Origin: Chitinophaga eiseniae
GTDB taxonomy: Bacteria; Bacteroidota; Bacteroidia; Chitinophagales; Chitinophagaceae
Length of the DNA stretch: 64,000 nt
Direction of reading: 5' to 3'
NCBI RefSeq assembly: GCF_900167135.1
Contig: NZ_FUWZ01000005.1
Coordinates: forward strand, 1-64,000
Shown here: piece after piece, positions 17,370 through 25,732 of the stretch
How positions within the stretch are numbered: the first letter of the stretch is position 1
How the letters are laid out: every line of letters begins with the position of its first letter
Position numbers and translations under genes: made by a program
The notes under the pieces: generated by a model
The model's database searches: none
Told to the model about the DNA's origin: nothing
Seen by the model: the letters and a program-made list of their open reading frames with translations, nothing else

Positions 17370-17464
17370 CGATTTCAATTTTAGCGCTATATATAAATTT
17401 TATTCTCTGCATTACTAGCGTGATTAGCCCCAAAGAAAAAAGACACCTTCTGGTGTCTTTTTTG
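17370..17464 (+). ncRNA. Candidate small RNA of about 95 nt
   Basis: The interval starts a few bases after a good promoter and ends at a strong intrinsic terminator. It contains no ATG-initiated frame. The body (GCGCTATATATAAATTTTAT ... ATTACTAGCGTGATTAGCCC) shows no family I can name. It may be an independent sRNA, or the leader-like 3' tail of the LytTR operon. The gene-free stretch 17195-17333 before it holds nothing recognised. Confidence 0.4.
17437..17464. terminator. Bidirectional terminator between the sRNA candidate and ispH
   Basis: AAAAGACACC and GGTGTCTTTT enclose TTCT. The symmetric A/T flanks allow termination from the plus side and of ispH from the minus side. Confidence 0.85.
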
Positions 17465-17506
17465 TTTTGAAATATTTTAGGATAACCTGTTTACAGATAG
17501 TATTTA

Positions 17507-18730
17507 TTACTTAACCGAAGTCAGTTCGTCGGCTTTGTGCTCCAGTCCGTAAAAAGACAGCAGCCGGCGAATGACTCCTTCCACCAGGGCATCAGGGCAG
17601 GATGCGCCACTCGTCAGCAGGATGGTGACCTGTGATTTTTCCGGTAAAAAAGTATCACTGTGTATTTCCTGCTTGTGGTGGAAATCCCAATGGTCAACCT
17701 GGTTGGTGCTGTGCATCTGTTCTGGCGCACTGATAAAATAAGTAGGCAGTTTTTCTTCACAGAGTTCTACCAGGTGGGAGGTGTTGGAGCTGTTATAGCC
17801 GCCTACCACGATCGCCAGATCGGCCGGTTCTTCGAGCATGCCCATAACAGCGGTTTGGTTGTCGTTGGTAGCGTAGCAGAGAGTGTCGCGGGTATCGGCA
17901 AAACGTTCGCCTGCATTGGCCTCTGTCAGGCCGTAGTGGGTAACGATCACCTGGCGGACATAGTCGGCGATGGCCTGCGTTTCGGTGGCCAGCATGGTGG
18001 TTTGGTTCACCACACCTACCCGCTGCAGGTCTTTGGTAACGTCGAACCCTTGTGAATACTGGCCCTTAAATGTTTCGTAGAAGGTATCGGGGGCAGCTTC
18101 ACCGGTGATGTAACGGGCCAGTTTTTCTGTTTCGGCCATGTCTTTTACCACGATGGTGGGAGTGTTGGACTGGCTGTGAGAGAAAGTGGCCCTGGTTTCT
18201 TCGTGTTTGGGTTTGCCATGCACGATCACCGTATAGTCCTTTTTACCGATTTGCTCCGCCTTGTTCCATACTCTTTCCACAAAAGGGCAGGTTGTATTGT
18301 ATTTCAGCGGTTCAATACCGAGGGAGGCGAGTTTATTTTCCGTTTCGATGGTGGTGCCGAAGGCAGGGATGATCACAATATCGTCAGACTGCAGGGTTTC
18401 CCAGGGTACCAGCTGGTTGCCGGCAGTGTCCATGATAAACCGTACCCCGCGTTCCAGCAGGTCGTTGTTGACATGCGGGTTATGGATCATTTCACTCAGC
18501 AGGAAGATACGTTTGTCAGGATTTTCATCCACCGTTTTAAAGGCGATCTCGATCGCATTTTCCACGCCGTAGCAAAAGCCGAAGTGACGGGCAAGCAGTA
18601 TTTTCAGCGGACCAAAATCCAGTGTGGTGGGCGTAAAGTCCTTTTTCATGCGGTCCTGCTGCTTGCGTTGGTTTTTGATGGCGCTGATCAGCGGACTGCG
18701 ATATATGACCGGAACATTGAACGTTTTCAT
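17507..18730 (-). CDS. ispH: 4-hydroxy-3-methylbut-2-enyl diphosphate reductase
   Basis: IspH is the last enzyme of the MEP isoprenoid pathway; it reduces HMBPP to IPP and DMAPP using a [4Fe-4S] cluster. The three cluster cysteines are visible in HFGFCYGVENAI (about 53), NTTCPFVERVW (about 144) and SGASCPDALVEGVI (about 377). GGYNSSNTSHL carries the S-x-N phosphate-binding motif, and NQTTMLATETQAIADYVRQV holds the conserved Thr/Glu region. At 407 residues it belongs to the long IspH class (cyanobacteria, plants, some Bacteroidota), with an N-terminal extension of about 45 residues rich in Lys/Arg. The rhomboid gene lies 34 nt upstream in the same direction. Confidence 0.95.
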   Translation of the reverse strand: MKTFNVPVIYRSPLISAIKNQRKQQDRMKKDFTPTTLDFGPLKILLARHFGFCYGVENAIEIAFKTVDENPDKRIFLLSEMIHNPHVNNDLLERGVRFIMDTAGNQLVPWETLQSDDIVIIPAFGTTIETENKLASLGIEPLKYNTTCPFVERVWNKAEQIGKKDYTVIVHGKPKHEETRATFSHSQSNTPTIVVKDMAETEKLARYITGEAAPDTFYETFKGQYSQGFDVTKDLQRVGVVNQTTMLATETQAIADYVRQVIVTHYGLTEANAGERFADTRDTLCYATNDNQTAVMGMLEEPADLAIVVGGYNSSNTSHLVELCEEKLPTYFISAPEQMHSTNQVDHWDFHHKQEIHSDTFLPEKSQVTILLTSGASCPDALVEGVIRRLLSFYGLEHKADELTSVK

Positions 18731-18764
18731 CTTAAAAGGGCGAAAAATTGAAAGGCAAAGGTAA

Positions 18765-19637
18765 TCAGTTTTCTTTGCTCACCTTATCCAACCAGGCTTT
18801 TTCTTCCGCGCTGAGGCTGTTATAGCCTTTTTCATTGATTTTATCCAGCAGTTGGTCCAGTCGCAGTTGGTTGTTGTCGTCCGGCTTCTTCACCACTTTC
18901 AGGGGTGATTTTTTAGGTTTCGACCTTGTCTGCGTCCGTTTCCGCTCTCTCCGGGTTTCGGCGTCGAAGAGCCAGATCAGGGGTTTGCAGAGGTCTGTTC
19001 CGCTTTGCAGGGAACGGATATAGAAGAACCCGAAGAGGGAGCCGCCCATGTGGGCGATGATGCCGCCGACGTTGCCCCGCGGAATGGAGATCACCCCCAG
19101 TACGATCAGGCCGAGGGCCAGCCATTTCAGTTTAACGTTGCCGAGGAACAGCAGGCCGATCTCATAGTTGGGCATAAGGGTGGCGCAGGCCACCAGCATG
19201 CACATCACGGAGGCGGAGGCGCCGATCATGGTAGATTCAAGGCCCGGGAAAATGAGCATATAGGATAACAGGTACAACAGGCCGCCGGCGATGCCCCCCA
19301 TCAGATAGAGCGGCAGCACGCGTTTGTTGCCCAGGAAATCGCGAAAGAGATTACCGAACCAGTACAGGTTGATCAGGTTAAAAAGAACATGGAAAAACTC
19401 CACATGGGTAAACATGTAGGAGATCAGTCCCCAGGGCTTTCGGATAAAAACGGCCGGCAGGGAATGAAGGGCGATCTGGTCAAATGTCCATGCAAAGGCG
19501 GTACCGGGAGAGATAAGATACATCAGGTTGATCCCGAGAAAAATGACAATGTTCCAGAGAAGCAAATGATTGACTGTGTTGCCTTGTCTGAGCCAAAAGC
19601 GAATATCCGATTGAAATGAGGTCCCGTTCATATACAC
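18765..19637 (-). CDS. Rhomboid-family intramembrane serine protease
   Basis: The 290-residue protein has about six membrane helices after a short amphipathic N-terminus (SDIRFWLRQGNTVNHLLLWN). Rhomboid hallmarks are present: HVEFFHVLFNLINLYWFGNLF (the H-x-x-x-N region), the catalytic Ser in MIGASASVMCML (about 138) and the catalytic His in IIAHMGGSLFGFFY (about 196). The cytoplasmic C-terminal tail is basic (RRERKRTQTRSKPKKS) and ends in a short acidic helix. Rhomboids cleave transmembrane segments of substrate proteins; the substrate here is unknown. It is probably co-transcribed with ispH. Confidence 0.92.
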   Translation of the reverse strand: MYMNGTSFQSDIRFWLRQGNTVNHLLLWNIVIFLGINLMYLISPGTAFAWTFDQIALHSLPAVFIRKPWGLISYMFTHVEFFHVLFNLINLYWFGNLFRDFLGNKRVLPLYLMGGIAGGLLYLLSYMLIFPGLESTMIGASASVMCMLVACATLMPNYEIGLLFLGNVKLKWLALGLIVLGVISIPRGNVGGIIAHMGGSLFGFFYIRSLQSGTDLCKPLIWLFDAETRRERKRTQTRSKPKKSPLKVVKKPDDNNQLRLDQLLDKINEKGYNSLSAEEKAWLDKVSKEN

Positions 19638-19916
19638 AAATTAAAATAAAAATCCGGGATTTGGAACCCTTTACAGGGCAGATTTTCAGTTGATGAAATT
19701 TAACTTTTTTTACTGCAGAAAATTATCAATTGGACGCTGAATAAATAACAAATTTTCGCTATTCTGGTTGAACGAAGAGGATAAAAAAAGAAGCTTTTCG
19801 TAGCTTGTAGTATTTTTATTTTGAATATGATTAAAAAATATTCAAAAAGAACGTTAAATGAGGCCTGGAAAAGGGGATTTCTTCGCTAAAAATAAGGTTA
19901 ACCGGGTATTTTTTCG

Positions 19917-19924
19917 TATTTTTG
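19917..19924 (+). promoter_or_regulatory. rpsA promoter -7 element; gene-free stretch 19638-19978
   Basis: TATTTTTG matches TAnnTTTG and predicts a start near 19930, a leader of about 50 nt. No good TTG is seen at the proper spacing. The rest of the stretch is AT-rich. The only other structure noted is the dyad TTGAATAT / ATATTCAA (19821-19845), of unknown role. Confidence 0.5.
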
Positions 19925-19978
19925 CCGTCCCATAAAACAGGGAGTTCGGGTATTCCGGATTTAAAATTTCAATTTTTT

Positions 19979-21874
19979 ATGAGCGAAAACAACATTATTA
20001 ACGAACAAAACGCAGAACAACAGGCACCGCAGGCAGCTGCGGCAGAAACTGCGACAACAAAGGCTCCTGTAGTAGCAACTGCCCACGACGATTTCGATTG
20101 GAGCGTGGACAAACGTAACGTTTCTTCCTACAGCAAAGAAGAGAAAGAAAAGTACGATCAGACTTACGACAGCACCTTCAAAGTGTTCGATGAAAACACC
20201 CTGCTGAGCGGTACTGTGGTAGGTATTACCAACACAGACGTGGTGATCAACATCGGTTTCAAATCCGACGGTTTGATCTCCCTGAACGAATTCCGTGACT
20301 TACCGGGCCTGAAAATCGGTGACGAAGTGGAAGTGCTGGTGGTAGAAAAAGAAGACCGCGACGGTAACCTGCACCTGAGCCGTAAACAGGCTCGCCAGAA
20401 ACGTGCATGGGAAAAAATCGTGGAAGTTTACAAAACAGGCGAAGTGGTTACAGGTACTGTTACCAGCAAAACCAAAGGCGGCCTGATCGTGGACGTATAC
20501 GGTATGGAAACATTCCTGCCTGGTTCTCAGATCGACGTGAAACCAGTAACCGACTACGACCAGTTTGTAGGCAAAACCATGGAGTTCAAGGTGGTGAAAG
20601 TAAACGAAACCATCCGCAACGCCGTAGTTTCCCACAAAGCGCTGATCGAAAGCGATATCGAACAACAAAGAGTGGACATCATCTCCAAACTGGAAAAAGG
20701 CCAGGTATTGGAAGGTACCATCAAGAATATCACCGACTTTGGTGCGTTCATCGACCTGGGCGGTCTGGACGGTCTGCTGTACATCACAGACATCTCCTGG
20801 GGCCGTATCTCCCATCCGAGCGAAGTGCTCCAGATGGACCAGAAAATCAACGTGGTTGTACTGGACTTCGACGACGAAAAACGTCGCATAAGCCTGGGTT
20901 ACAAACAACTCACCCCGCATCCGTGGGATACTTTACCAGCTACTATCACCGAAGGTGCTAAAGTTAAAGGTAAAGTGGTTAACATCGAAGACTACGGTGC
21001 ATTCCTGGAAATTATGCCGGGCGTAGAAGGTCTGGTACACGTTTCTGAAATCTCCTGGGCTTCTACTCCTATCAACGCTAAAGAATTCTTCAAATTAGGC
21101 GAAGAATACGAAGCAGTGGTAGTTACCCTGAGCAAAGAAGAGCGTAAAATGTCTCTGTCTATCAAACAATTGACAGAAGACCCATGGTCTACTATCGAAA
21201 CCAAATTCCCGGTTGACAGCCGTCACAAAGGCATCGTTAAAAACATCACTCCTTACGGTGTGTTCGTTGAACTGGAAACTGGTATCGGTGGCATGATCCA
21301 CATCTCCGACCTGAGCTGGATCAAACGTTTCAACCACCCATCTGAATACACTAAAGTAGGTAACGAAATAGATGTAGTGATCCTGGGTATTGACAAAGAA
21401 AACCGCAAACTCAGCCTCGGTCACAAACAGATCGAAGAAGATCCGTGGAACACTTTCGAAACTATCTTCCCGATCAACTCCGTACACGAAGGTACTGTTG
21501 TGAAGAAAGATGAAAAAGGTGCTACTGTTCAACTGCAATACGGCCTGGAAGCTTACGCTCCTGCCCGTCATCTGAGAACAGAAGACGAAAAACCAATCAA
21601 CGTTGAAGACGTGAAAGAATTCATGATCATCGAATTCGATCGCAGCGAAAAACGTATCCTGGTTTCTCACACCAGAGTATGGGAAAAAGCACAGGCTGAA
21701 GAGAAAGAAGCTGTTGTGAAAGAGAAAAGAGCTGAAGCTGACAAAACCCGTAAAGCAGTGAAAAACATTCAGGGTAAAGTAGAAAAAGCTACTTTAGGTG
21801 ACCTGGGTGCTTTAGCTGAACTGAGAGAAAAACTGAAACAATCTGAAGGTGGCGAAGAAAAAAGCGCACAATAA
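19979..21874 (+). CDS. rpsA: 30S ribosomal protein S1
   Basis: S1 binds mRNA on the small ribosomal subunit. The start is ATG 19979 (MSENNIINEQNAEQQ); an in-frame upstream start would include the promoter. After an acidic Ala/Glu-rich N-terminus of about 50 residues, six S1 OB-fold repeats follow. They begin near GTVVGITNTDVVINIGFKSD, GTVTSKTKGGLIVDVYGMET, GTIKNITDFGAFIDLGGLDG, GKVVNIEDYGAFLEIMPGVE, GIVKNITPYGVFVELETGIG and GTVVKKDEKGATVQLQYGLE. The C-terminus is a charged helix (EKAQAEEKEAVVKEKRAEAD). The 631 residues are somewhat longer than the gammaproteobacterial protein because of both tails. It has its own promoter and terminator. Confidence 0.96.
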   Translation: MSENNIINEQNAEQQAPQAAAAETATTKAPVVATAHDDFDWSVDKRNVSSYSKEEKEKYDQTYDSTFKVFDENTLLSGTVVGITNTDVVINIGFKSDGLISLNEFRDLPGLKIGDEVEVLVVEKEDRDGNLHLSRKQARQKRAWEKIVEVYKTGEVVTGTVTSKTKGGLIVDVYGMETFLPGSQIDVKPVTDYDQFVGKTMEFKVVKVNETIRNAVVSHKALIESDIEQQRVDIISKLEKGQVLEGTIKNITDFGAFIDLGGLDGLLYITDISWGRISHPSEVLQMDQKINVVVLDFDDEKRRISLGYKQLTPHPWDTLPATITEGAKVKGKVVNIEDYGAFLEIMPGVEGLVHVSEISWASTPINAKEFFKLGEEYEAVVVTLSKEERKMSLSIKQLTEDPWSTIETKFPVDSRHKGIVKNITPYGVFVELETGIGGMIHISDLSWIKRFNHPSEYTKVGNEIDVVILGIDKENRKLSLGHKQIEEDPWNTFETIFPINSVHEGTVVKKDEKGATVQLQYGLEAYAPARHLRTEDEKPINVEDVKEFMIIEFDRSEKRILVSHTRVWEKAQAEEKEAVVKEKRAEADKTRKAVKNIQGKVEKATLGDLGALAELREKLKQSEGGEEKSAQ

Positions 21875-21895
21875 GATCCGTTTTGGAATATAACG

Positions 21896-21930
21896 AAAGA
21901 GGCTGTCCCGCAAGGACAGCCTCTTTTTTT
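21896..21930. terminator. Terminator after rpsA
   Basis: AAAGAGGCTGTCC (21896-21908) pairs with GGACAGCCTCTTT (21914-21926), followed by more T. It also stands 3' of the convergent 21942-23417 gene. Confidence 0.9.
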
Positions 21931-21941
21931 GGTCGTACCTG

Positions 21942-23417
21942 CTAACGATGAACAACCAATTTGGCACCATACATTTTTCCCTCTTTCGTCCGCAACCGGA
22001 GTACATATACCCCCGGCGATACATTTGCCGGTAATGTTAACGTCGCCGAAGCAGGAGAGGTCCTGAATACCTCCCTGCCCGACAGGTCTGTCAATATCAG
22101 TATACTGTTCTCTATCGGAATATCACCATGTATACGAAAACTACCGGAAACAGGGTTGGGTGCTATGGTCAGTATATTTTTGCCGGAAGACAGATGACCG
22201 GTTGGGGTTAACGAGGCTGCTGCCGCAGGTAATGTCGTTACTGAATCATCCTGTTGCCCCGCTAACCTTTGGATCTCCGCAAAGCTCAACGCACGGTTGT
22301 AGACGGTCAGCTCGTCCGCTATCATGTTTTTTATCCGGAAAACGGCTGGTCCTGCCGTCATGCCTGATGTTGATATGTAAGGCTCCATCTTATCGGAGCT
22401 TGCCGCCCAAACCCCGTTGATGTAGATGTCCAGCTTCCGGTCTCCATAATTAGCTGTAATGTGCGTGTATCCTGTATCTGAATAAAGTTGCGCTGAAGCT
22501 TTCGGTGGTGTTGCCAGAATTTCTTCTGAAAAATTAAGCTGATACCTGAAGATGGCTTCGTCCGGGGATATCTCAAAGGTATATTTGTTTGTTGCGAATG
22601 AAACTTTCCCTCCCTGTTGGCCAGGTAGTTTTTTTACCCAGACTGAAAAAGCCGCTGCAGAATCTGCCATAGTGAAAGCAGGCACCAGGAATTGTTTTCC
22701 ACCGGCAAAGCTGTCAATGGCGGCCAGATCGCATACCGCGTCTGCAGTGTAGGCCATATTGCCGGTAATACCGTGAAGCCGGCGGGGCCCCAGGTCTTTT
22801 ACAGTGCTGTCCAACGGATAGTAGGCATAAACATCAGCCGGGGCCTCAATACAGTTGGAAAGTGGACGAACAGCCGTATAAGCACCATAAATCCTTAGTC
22901 CGGAGCCTAATGCCAACAGCCCGGCATTCAGTTGTATCGTGACCCGGTCAAAAGGCTTCCTTGTTCTGAAGGTGTAGGTGAGCCGGTTGGAATTGGGCTT
23001 GCGTTCAAAGTCATCATCGGCTATAATGTACCGGTCACTGTTATAGTCGCCGGGAGAGGCGGTAGTGACGGATACAGAACCCAGCAGGCTAATGGAAAGC
23101 CCGTCATTATTGGCTATTTCAATGGTGATTTCCGCATTGGGGTCTGTCTGCAACTTTGGAAAAATCAACGTTTGTGAAATGCCGGCGCCCAGCAGGCTGG
23201 CGCCCAGTAATAAAGTAGTGTAGTCGTTATGATAGCCGTTGACAGCATTATTTCTGTCCAGCACCCTGCACGTAAGGCATAGTCCGTTCGAATTCGTCAG
23301 TTGCGAATTGGCGTACAGAGTATCCTGTGCTGACAGGGAAAAATGGCTGAAAAGTAGGATCAGCGCCGGCAGTGCCCATTTTAAAGGTACTTGTTTCATG
23401 TAGAGAGTATTCATCAT
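21942..23417 (-). CDS. LamG-like T9SS surface protein with type A sorting domain
   Basis: The 491-residue protein has a signal peptide; ATG 23417 or ATG 23399 (MKQVPLKWALPALILLFSHF) are both possible starts. The middle third looks like a concanavalin/LamG fold used for carbohydrate or polymer binding: DVYAYYPLDSTVKDLGPRRL, FSVWVKKL, ITANYGDRKLDIYINGVWAA, IADELTVYNRALSFAEIQRL. The last 80 residues are a T9SS sorting domain (ILTIAPNPVSGSFRIHGD, ILTDLSGREVFRT, VSPGVYVLRLRTKEGKMYGAKLVVHR). It should be exported through the type IX system; the ligand is unknown. It is a single gene, convergent with rpsA. Confidence 0.85.
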   Translation of the reverse strand: MMNTLYMKQVPLKWALPALILLFSHFSLSAQDTLYANSQLTNSNGLCLTCRVLDRNNAVNGYHNDYTTLLLGASLLGAGISQTLIFPKLQTDPNAEITIEIANNDGLSISLLGSVSVTTASPGDYNSDRYIIADDDFERKPNSNRLTYTFRTRKPFDRVTIQLNAGLLALGSGLRIYGAYTAVRPLSNCIEAPADVYAYYPLDSTVKDLGPRRLHGITGNMAYTADAVCDLAAIDSFAGGKQFLVPAFTMADSAAAFSVWVKKLPGQQGGKVSFATNKYTFEISPDEAIFRYQLNFSEEILATPPKASAQLYSDTGYTHITANYGDRKLDIYINGVWAASSDKMEPYISTSGMTAGPAVFRIKNMIADELTVYNRALSFAEIQRLAGQQDDSVTTLPAAAASLTPTGHLSSGKNILTIAPNPVSGSFRIHGDIPIENSILILTDLSGREVFRTSPASATLTLPANVSPGVYVLRLRTKEGKMYGAKLVVHR

Positions 23418-23630
23418 CGGGGTATTTTGGTTATCTGAAAGGGGAGGAAATTTTCAGGAAGGAGGTAACGACACCGGCATGTGAGGGAACATGCGGATTG
23501 TTAAAACTAATTCAGATATAATAAAGATAGGGTTATTTTGATATTACAACGTAGAATTCTCTGAACAACCAATGTTTTTCGCTGTATTTCCAATATCCAT
23601 TAAAAAATATCAACATGGAAAATACCGTGG

Positions 23631-24392
23631 TTACATCATAGCAACCACCCGTGCCGGCGCTGCGCTGGCGCCTTTGATCTTCAGCGGGAACACCGCTACT
23701 TTGAAACCGTGTGACGGCAACGCCCCCAGGTTTACCAGCTGCTCCATATGGCAGTATTCTTTCTGTTGACCTACGAGGTGTGCCTGCCAGAAATAATCTT
23801 CTTTGCCTTCTTCTTTGGCTTTTTGCACCATATATTTCAGGGGGAGATCAAACCCCCACTGATCGATACCCATTACTTTCACGCCCTGATCTATCAGCCA
23901 GTGGGTGGCCTCCGCGCTCATACCGGTGCCCCGCATCGGGTACTCACGGGTACCGATGTATTGGTCGCGTCCTGTATAAATCAATACAATAGTGCCCGGT
24001 TGAATAACAGCACCAGATTGTTGCAGGTCCTGCCGTATATCCGCCAGCGTTATCTCTTCGAAATCTGCTTTATGGGTCATGTTGATCACCACACCGTCGC
24101 CATAACACCATTCGAGCGGTATCTGGTCGATGGTTTTGGCAGGCTGACCGTTTACTTCCGGCGCATAATGCCACGGTGCATCAATATGGGTGGCGGCATG
24201 AACGCCCATGCTCACGATCTTATCGTCTGCCCAGCCCTGAAACCCTTTGGGGAACAGCTTCGCCGGCAGGCCCAGGAAAAAACGGATCAGCGCCCGGCTT
24301 TGCCGGTGGGACTTGTGTTTGACACGGATACGCATAAACCAGGGGTCCTGCTTATTGTATTCGATCGTTTTAGACAGGTCAATGATTTTCAT
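23631..24392 (-). CDS. Cyclase-family (kynurenine-formamidase-like) metal hydrolase
   Basis: The 253-residue protein has the signature of the cyclase family: VHAATHIDAPWHY (about 66-78), the metal-binding HxGTHxDxPxH variant. It also has IDLSKTIEYN at the start and the later VKVMGIDQWGFD and FWQAHLVGQQKEYCHMEQLVNLGALP segments. Members hydrolyse N-formyl-kynurenine, cyclic amides or isatin with Mn or Zn. No kynurenine-pathway gene is adjacent, so the substrate cannot be set. It sits 16 nt downstream of the HAD phosphatase gene and is probably co-transcribed. Confidence 0.85.
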   Translation of the reverse strand: MKIIDLSKTIEYNKQDPWFMRIRVKHKSHRQSRALIRFFLGLPAKLFPKGFQGWADDKIVSMGVHAATHIDAPWHYAPEVNGQPAKTIDQIPLEWCYGDGVVINMTHKADFEEITLADIRQDLQQSGAVIQPGTIVLIYTGRDQYIGTREYPMRGTGMSAEATHWLIDQGVKVMGIDQWGFDLPLKYMVQKAKEEGKEDYFWQAHLVGQQKEYCHMEQLVNLGALPSHGFKVAVFPLKIKGASAAPARVVAMM

Positions 24393-24408
24393 GGTAATTA
24401 CAAGGGGG

Positions 24409-25071
24409 TTAGTGTTGCAGGAGCAGCGTCAACCGCTGATCGTTGAAGTCCAGCAGGGAATCCAGCTGCATATTGGCCAGCGCATAACGCGGATCATGCC
24501 GGTTATGCGGTTCCGGTACCACCACAGTGGTCATACGCGCTGCCTTGGCGGCGGTCATGCCGGTAACGGAGTCCTCAAAAGCGATGCAGTCCAGCGGGTC
24601 GGCGTGCAGCGCCCTGGCGCAGGCCAGGTATACGGCCGGATGCGGTTTGCCATAATCCTCGAATTCTGCGGAGTATACCGCCTGGAAGTATTCCCGGATG
24701 TCAAGATGCGCCAGCACCGCCTCAATCAACCGTAGGGGAGAGGAGGAGGCCAGTCCTGTTTTAAAACCTTTTGCTTTGAAAAACTCCAGGATATAGAGAA
24801 GTCCTTCCATCGCCTTGCCTTCCGCGATGATCTTGGCCGTTACGCTGTCAATGATTTCGTTGGTGACCTGCTCGGCGCTTTTGCCTTCCCACTTAAAATA
24901 ACTATGCCAGTAGCTCACCACCTCCCGGGTACGTAGCCCGGTGGTTTTGTGGGTCAGTTCGGGAGACAGGCTGACGCCCACCGTCGCAAAAACTTCTCTC
25001 ATCGCTACGCCCCACAGTGGTTCAGAGTCCACCAGCAGGCCATCCATATCAAATATTACCGTATTGATCAT
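24409..25071 (-). CDS. hxpB: HAD-superfamily sugar-phosphate phosphatase (hexitol phosphatase HxpB-like)
   Basis: The 220 residues contain all HAD motifs: nucleophile DMDGLLVDSEPLW (motif I, about 8-20), GLASSSPLRLIEA (motif II), the Lys of FEDYGKPHPAVY (motif III) and CIAFEDSVTGMTAAKAA (motif IV). The cap placement and the DSEPLW sequence match the YniC/HxpB and beta-phosphoglucomutase branch. HxpB dephosphorylates hexitol and 2-deoxy-sugar phosphates. The exact substrate is an inference. It is first in a two-gene minus-strand unit with the cyclase-family gene. Confidence 0.85.
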   Translation of the reverse strand: MINTVIFDMDGLLVDSEPLWGVAMREVFATVGVSLSPELTHKTTGLRTREVVSYWHSYFKWEGKSAEQVTNEIIDSVTAKIIAEGKAMEGLLYILEFFKAKGFKTGLASSSPLRLIEAVLAHLDIREYFQAVYSAEFEDYGKPHPAVYLACARALHADPLDCIAFEDSVTGMTAAKAARMTTVVVPEPHNRHDPRYALANMQLDSLLDFNDQRLTLLLQH

Positions 25072-25473
25072 AATGCCATTTTACGCCGCAAAGATAATCA
25101 CGGGAAGATGACCACCGCCGAATTCTTGCAGGATAAAAGAAGGGAAGCCATCAGAAACCGGCGGGAAAGCAACTTTCGAAGTGAGGGTACGCCGCAGTTT
25201 TGTCAGTGTGTTAGCCCGGCTGTCACCGCTGTCACAACCCGTGCAATGCGGATCGCGGGATTGGGTTTGATAATGCCGGATACAGGCTCTGGAAATAGAA
25301 ATACGATGCCAATTTCTCCATAACAAAATGTTATCCGCGATAAGCACAGGTTATGATGTGAAGCTGACGATATATTATTATCTTATTGATTATCAATTAA
25401 TAAGTTGCAATTCTGCCACTTTTTGTATGTTTTGGCTTTGGGCGTTCCCCGCATCTTTCGGGCAAAAAAATTT
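25072..25473. other. Gene-free stretch upstream of the sulfite-reductase promoter
   Basis: About 400 nt with no convincing gene. A dyad, ATTGAT-T-ATCAAT, lies at 25385-25397 and extends with a small bulge to CTTATT/AATAAG. A GC-rich island, GGGCGTTCCCCGCATCTTTC then GGGC (25440-25462), stands out from AT-rich surroundings. It resembles a truncated copy of a dispersed repeat I remember from Bacteroidota genomes. Its right side overlaps the promoter of the leader. Confidence 0.35.
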
Positions 25474-25503
25474 TTGGAAAGATGAAGGGCATTTTTATCT
25501 TTG
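25474..25503 (+). promoter_or_regulatory. Promoter of the sulfite-reductase operon
   Basis: TTG (25474-25476), a 19-nt spacer and TATCTTTG (25496-25503) fit the Bacteroidota consensus in every element. The predicted start is near 25510, giving a leader of about 220 nt before the first enzyme gene. Confidence 0.75.
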
Positions 25504-25530
25504 TATTACTCTACTAAAATTATAGGAAAT

Positions 25531-25608
25531 ATGGGTAATAAGGAAGCGCAGCGGATGGACAGCCACTATAATTGTTGTTGCAGGGCAGCAGCAGCGGAAC
25601 GCGTGTAG
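25531..25608 (+). CDS. Cysteine-rich leader peptide (putative attenuator peptide)
   Basis: A 25-codon frame begins with ATG about 20 nt after the predicted transcription start and ends at TAG 25606-25608. The peptide reads MGNKEAQRMDSHYN, then three consecutive Cys (TGT TGT TGC, 25573-25581), then RAAAAERV. An internal ATG (25555) could give a 17-residue version. A leader ORF with a run of codons for the end product, followed by an intrinsic terminator and then sulfur-assimilation genes, is the classical layout of ribosome-mediated attenuation. Cysteine is the product of this pathway. Translation of the ORF is inferred, not shown. It is too short for standard gene finders. Confidence 0.7.
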   Translation: MGNKEAQRMDSHYNCCCRAAAAERV

Positions 25609-25659
25609 TATGCAACACAGATAGTTTTATTTTAATAACACTCATCTCAGTTTATACAC

Positions 25660-25686
25660 AGCCTCCGCCCACAGCGGAGGCTTTTT
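25660..25686 (+). terminator. Intrinsic terminator (attenuator) upstream of sulfite reductase
   Basis: AGCCTCCGC (25660-25668) pairs perfectly with GCGGAGGCT (25674-25682), followed by a T-run. It lies 51 nt after the leader-peptide stop and 46 nt before the sulfite-reductase ATG, inside the transcript. A competing element, GCGGATGG (25551-25558) in the leader ORF, can pair with CCTCCGC if one T is bulged. This is a possible anti-terminator half. Confidence 0.75.
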
Positions 25687-25732
25687 CACAACCAAGTACC
25701 ACGATTTTTACCACCACCTGAAAATACTTTAT

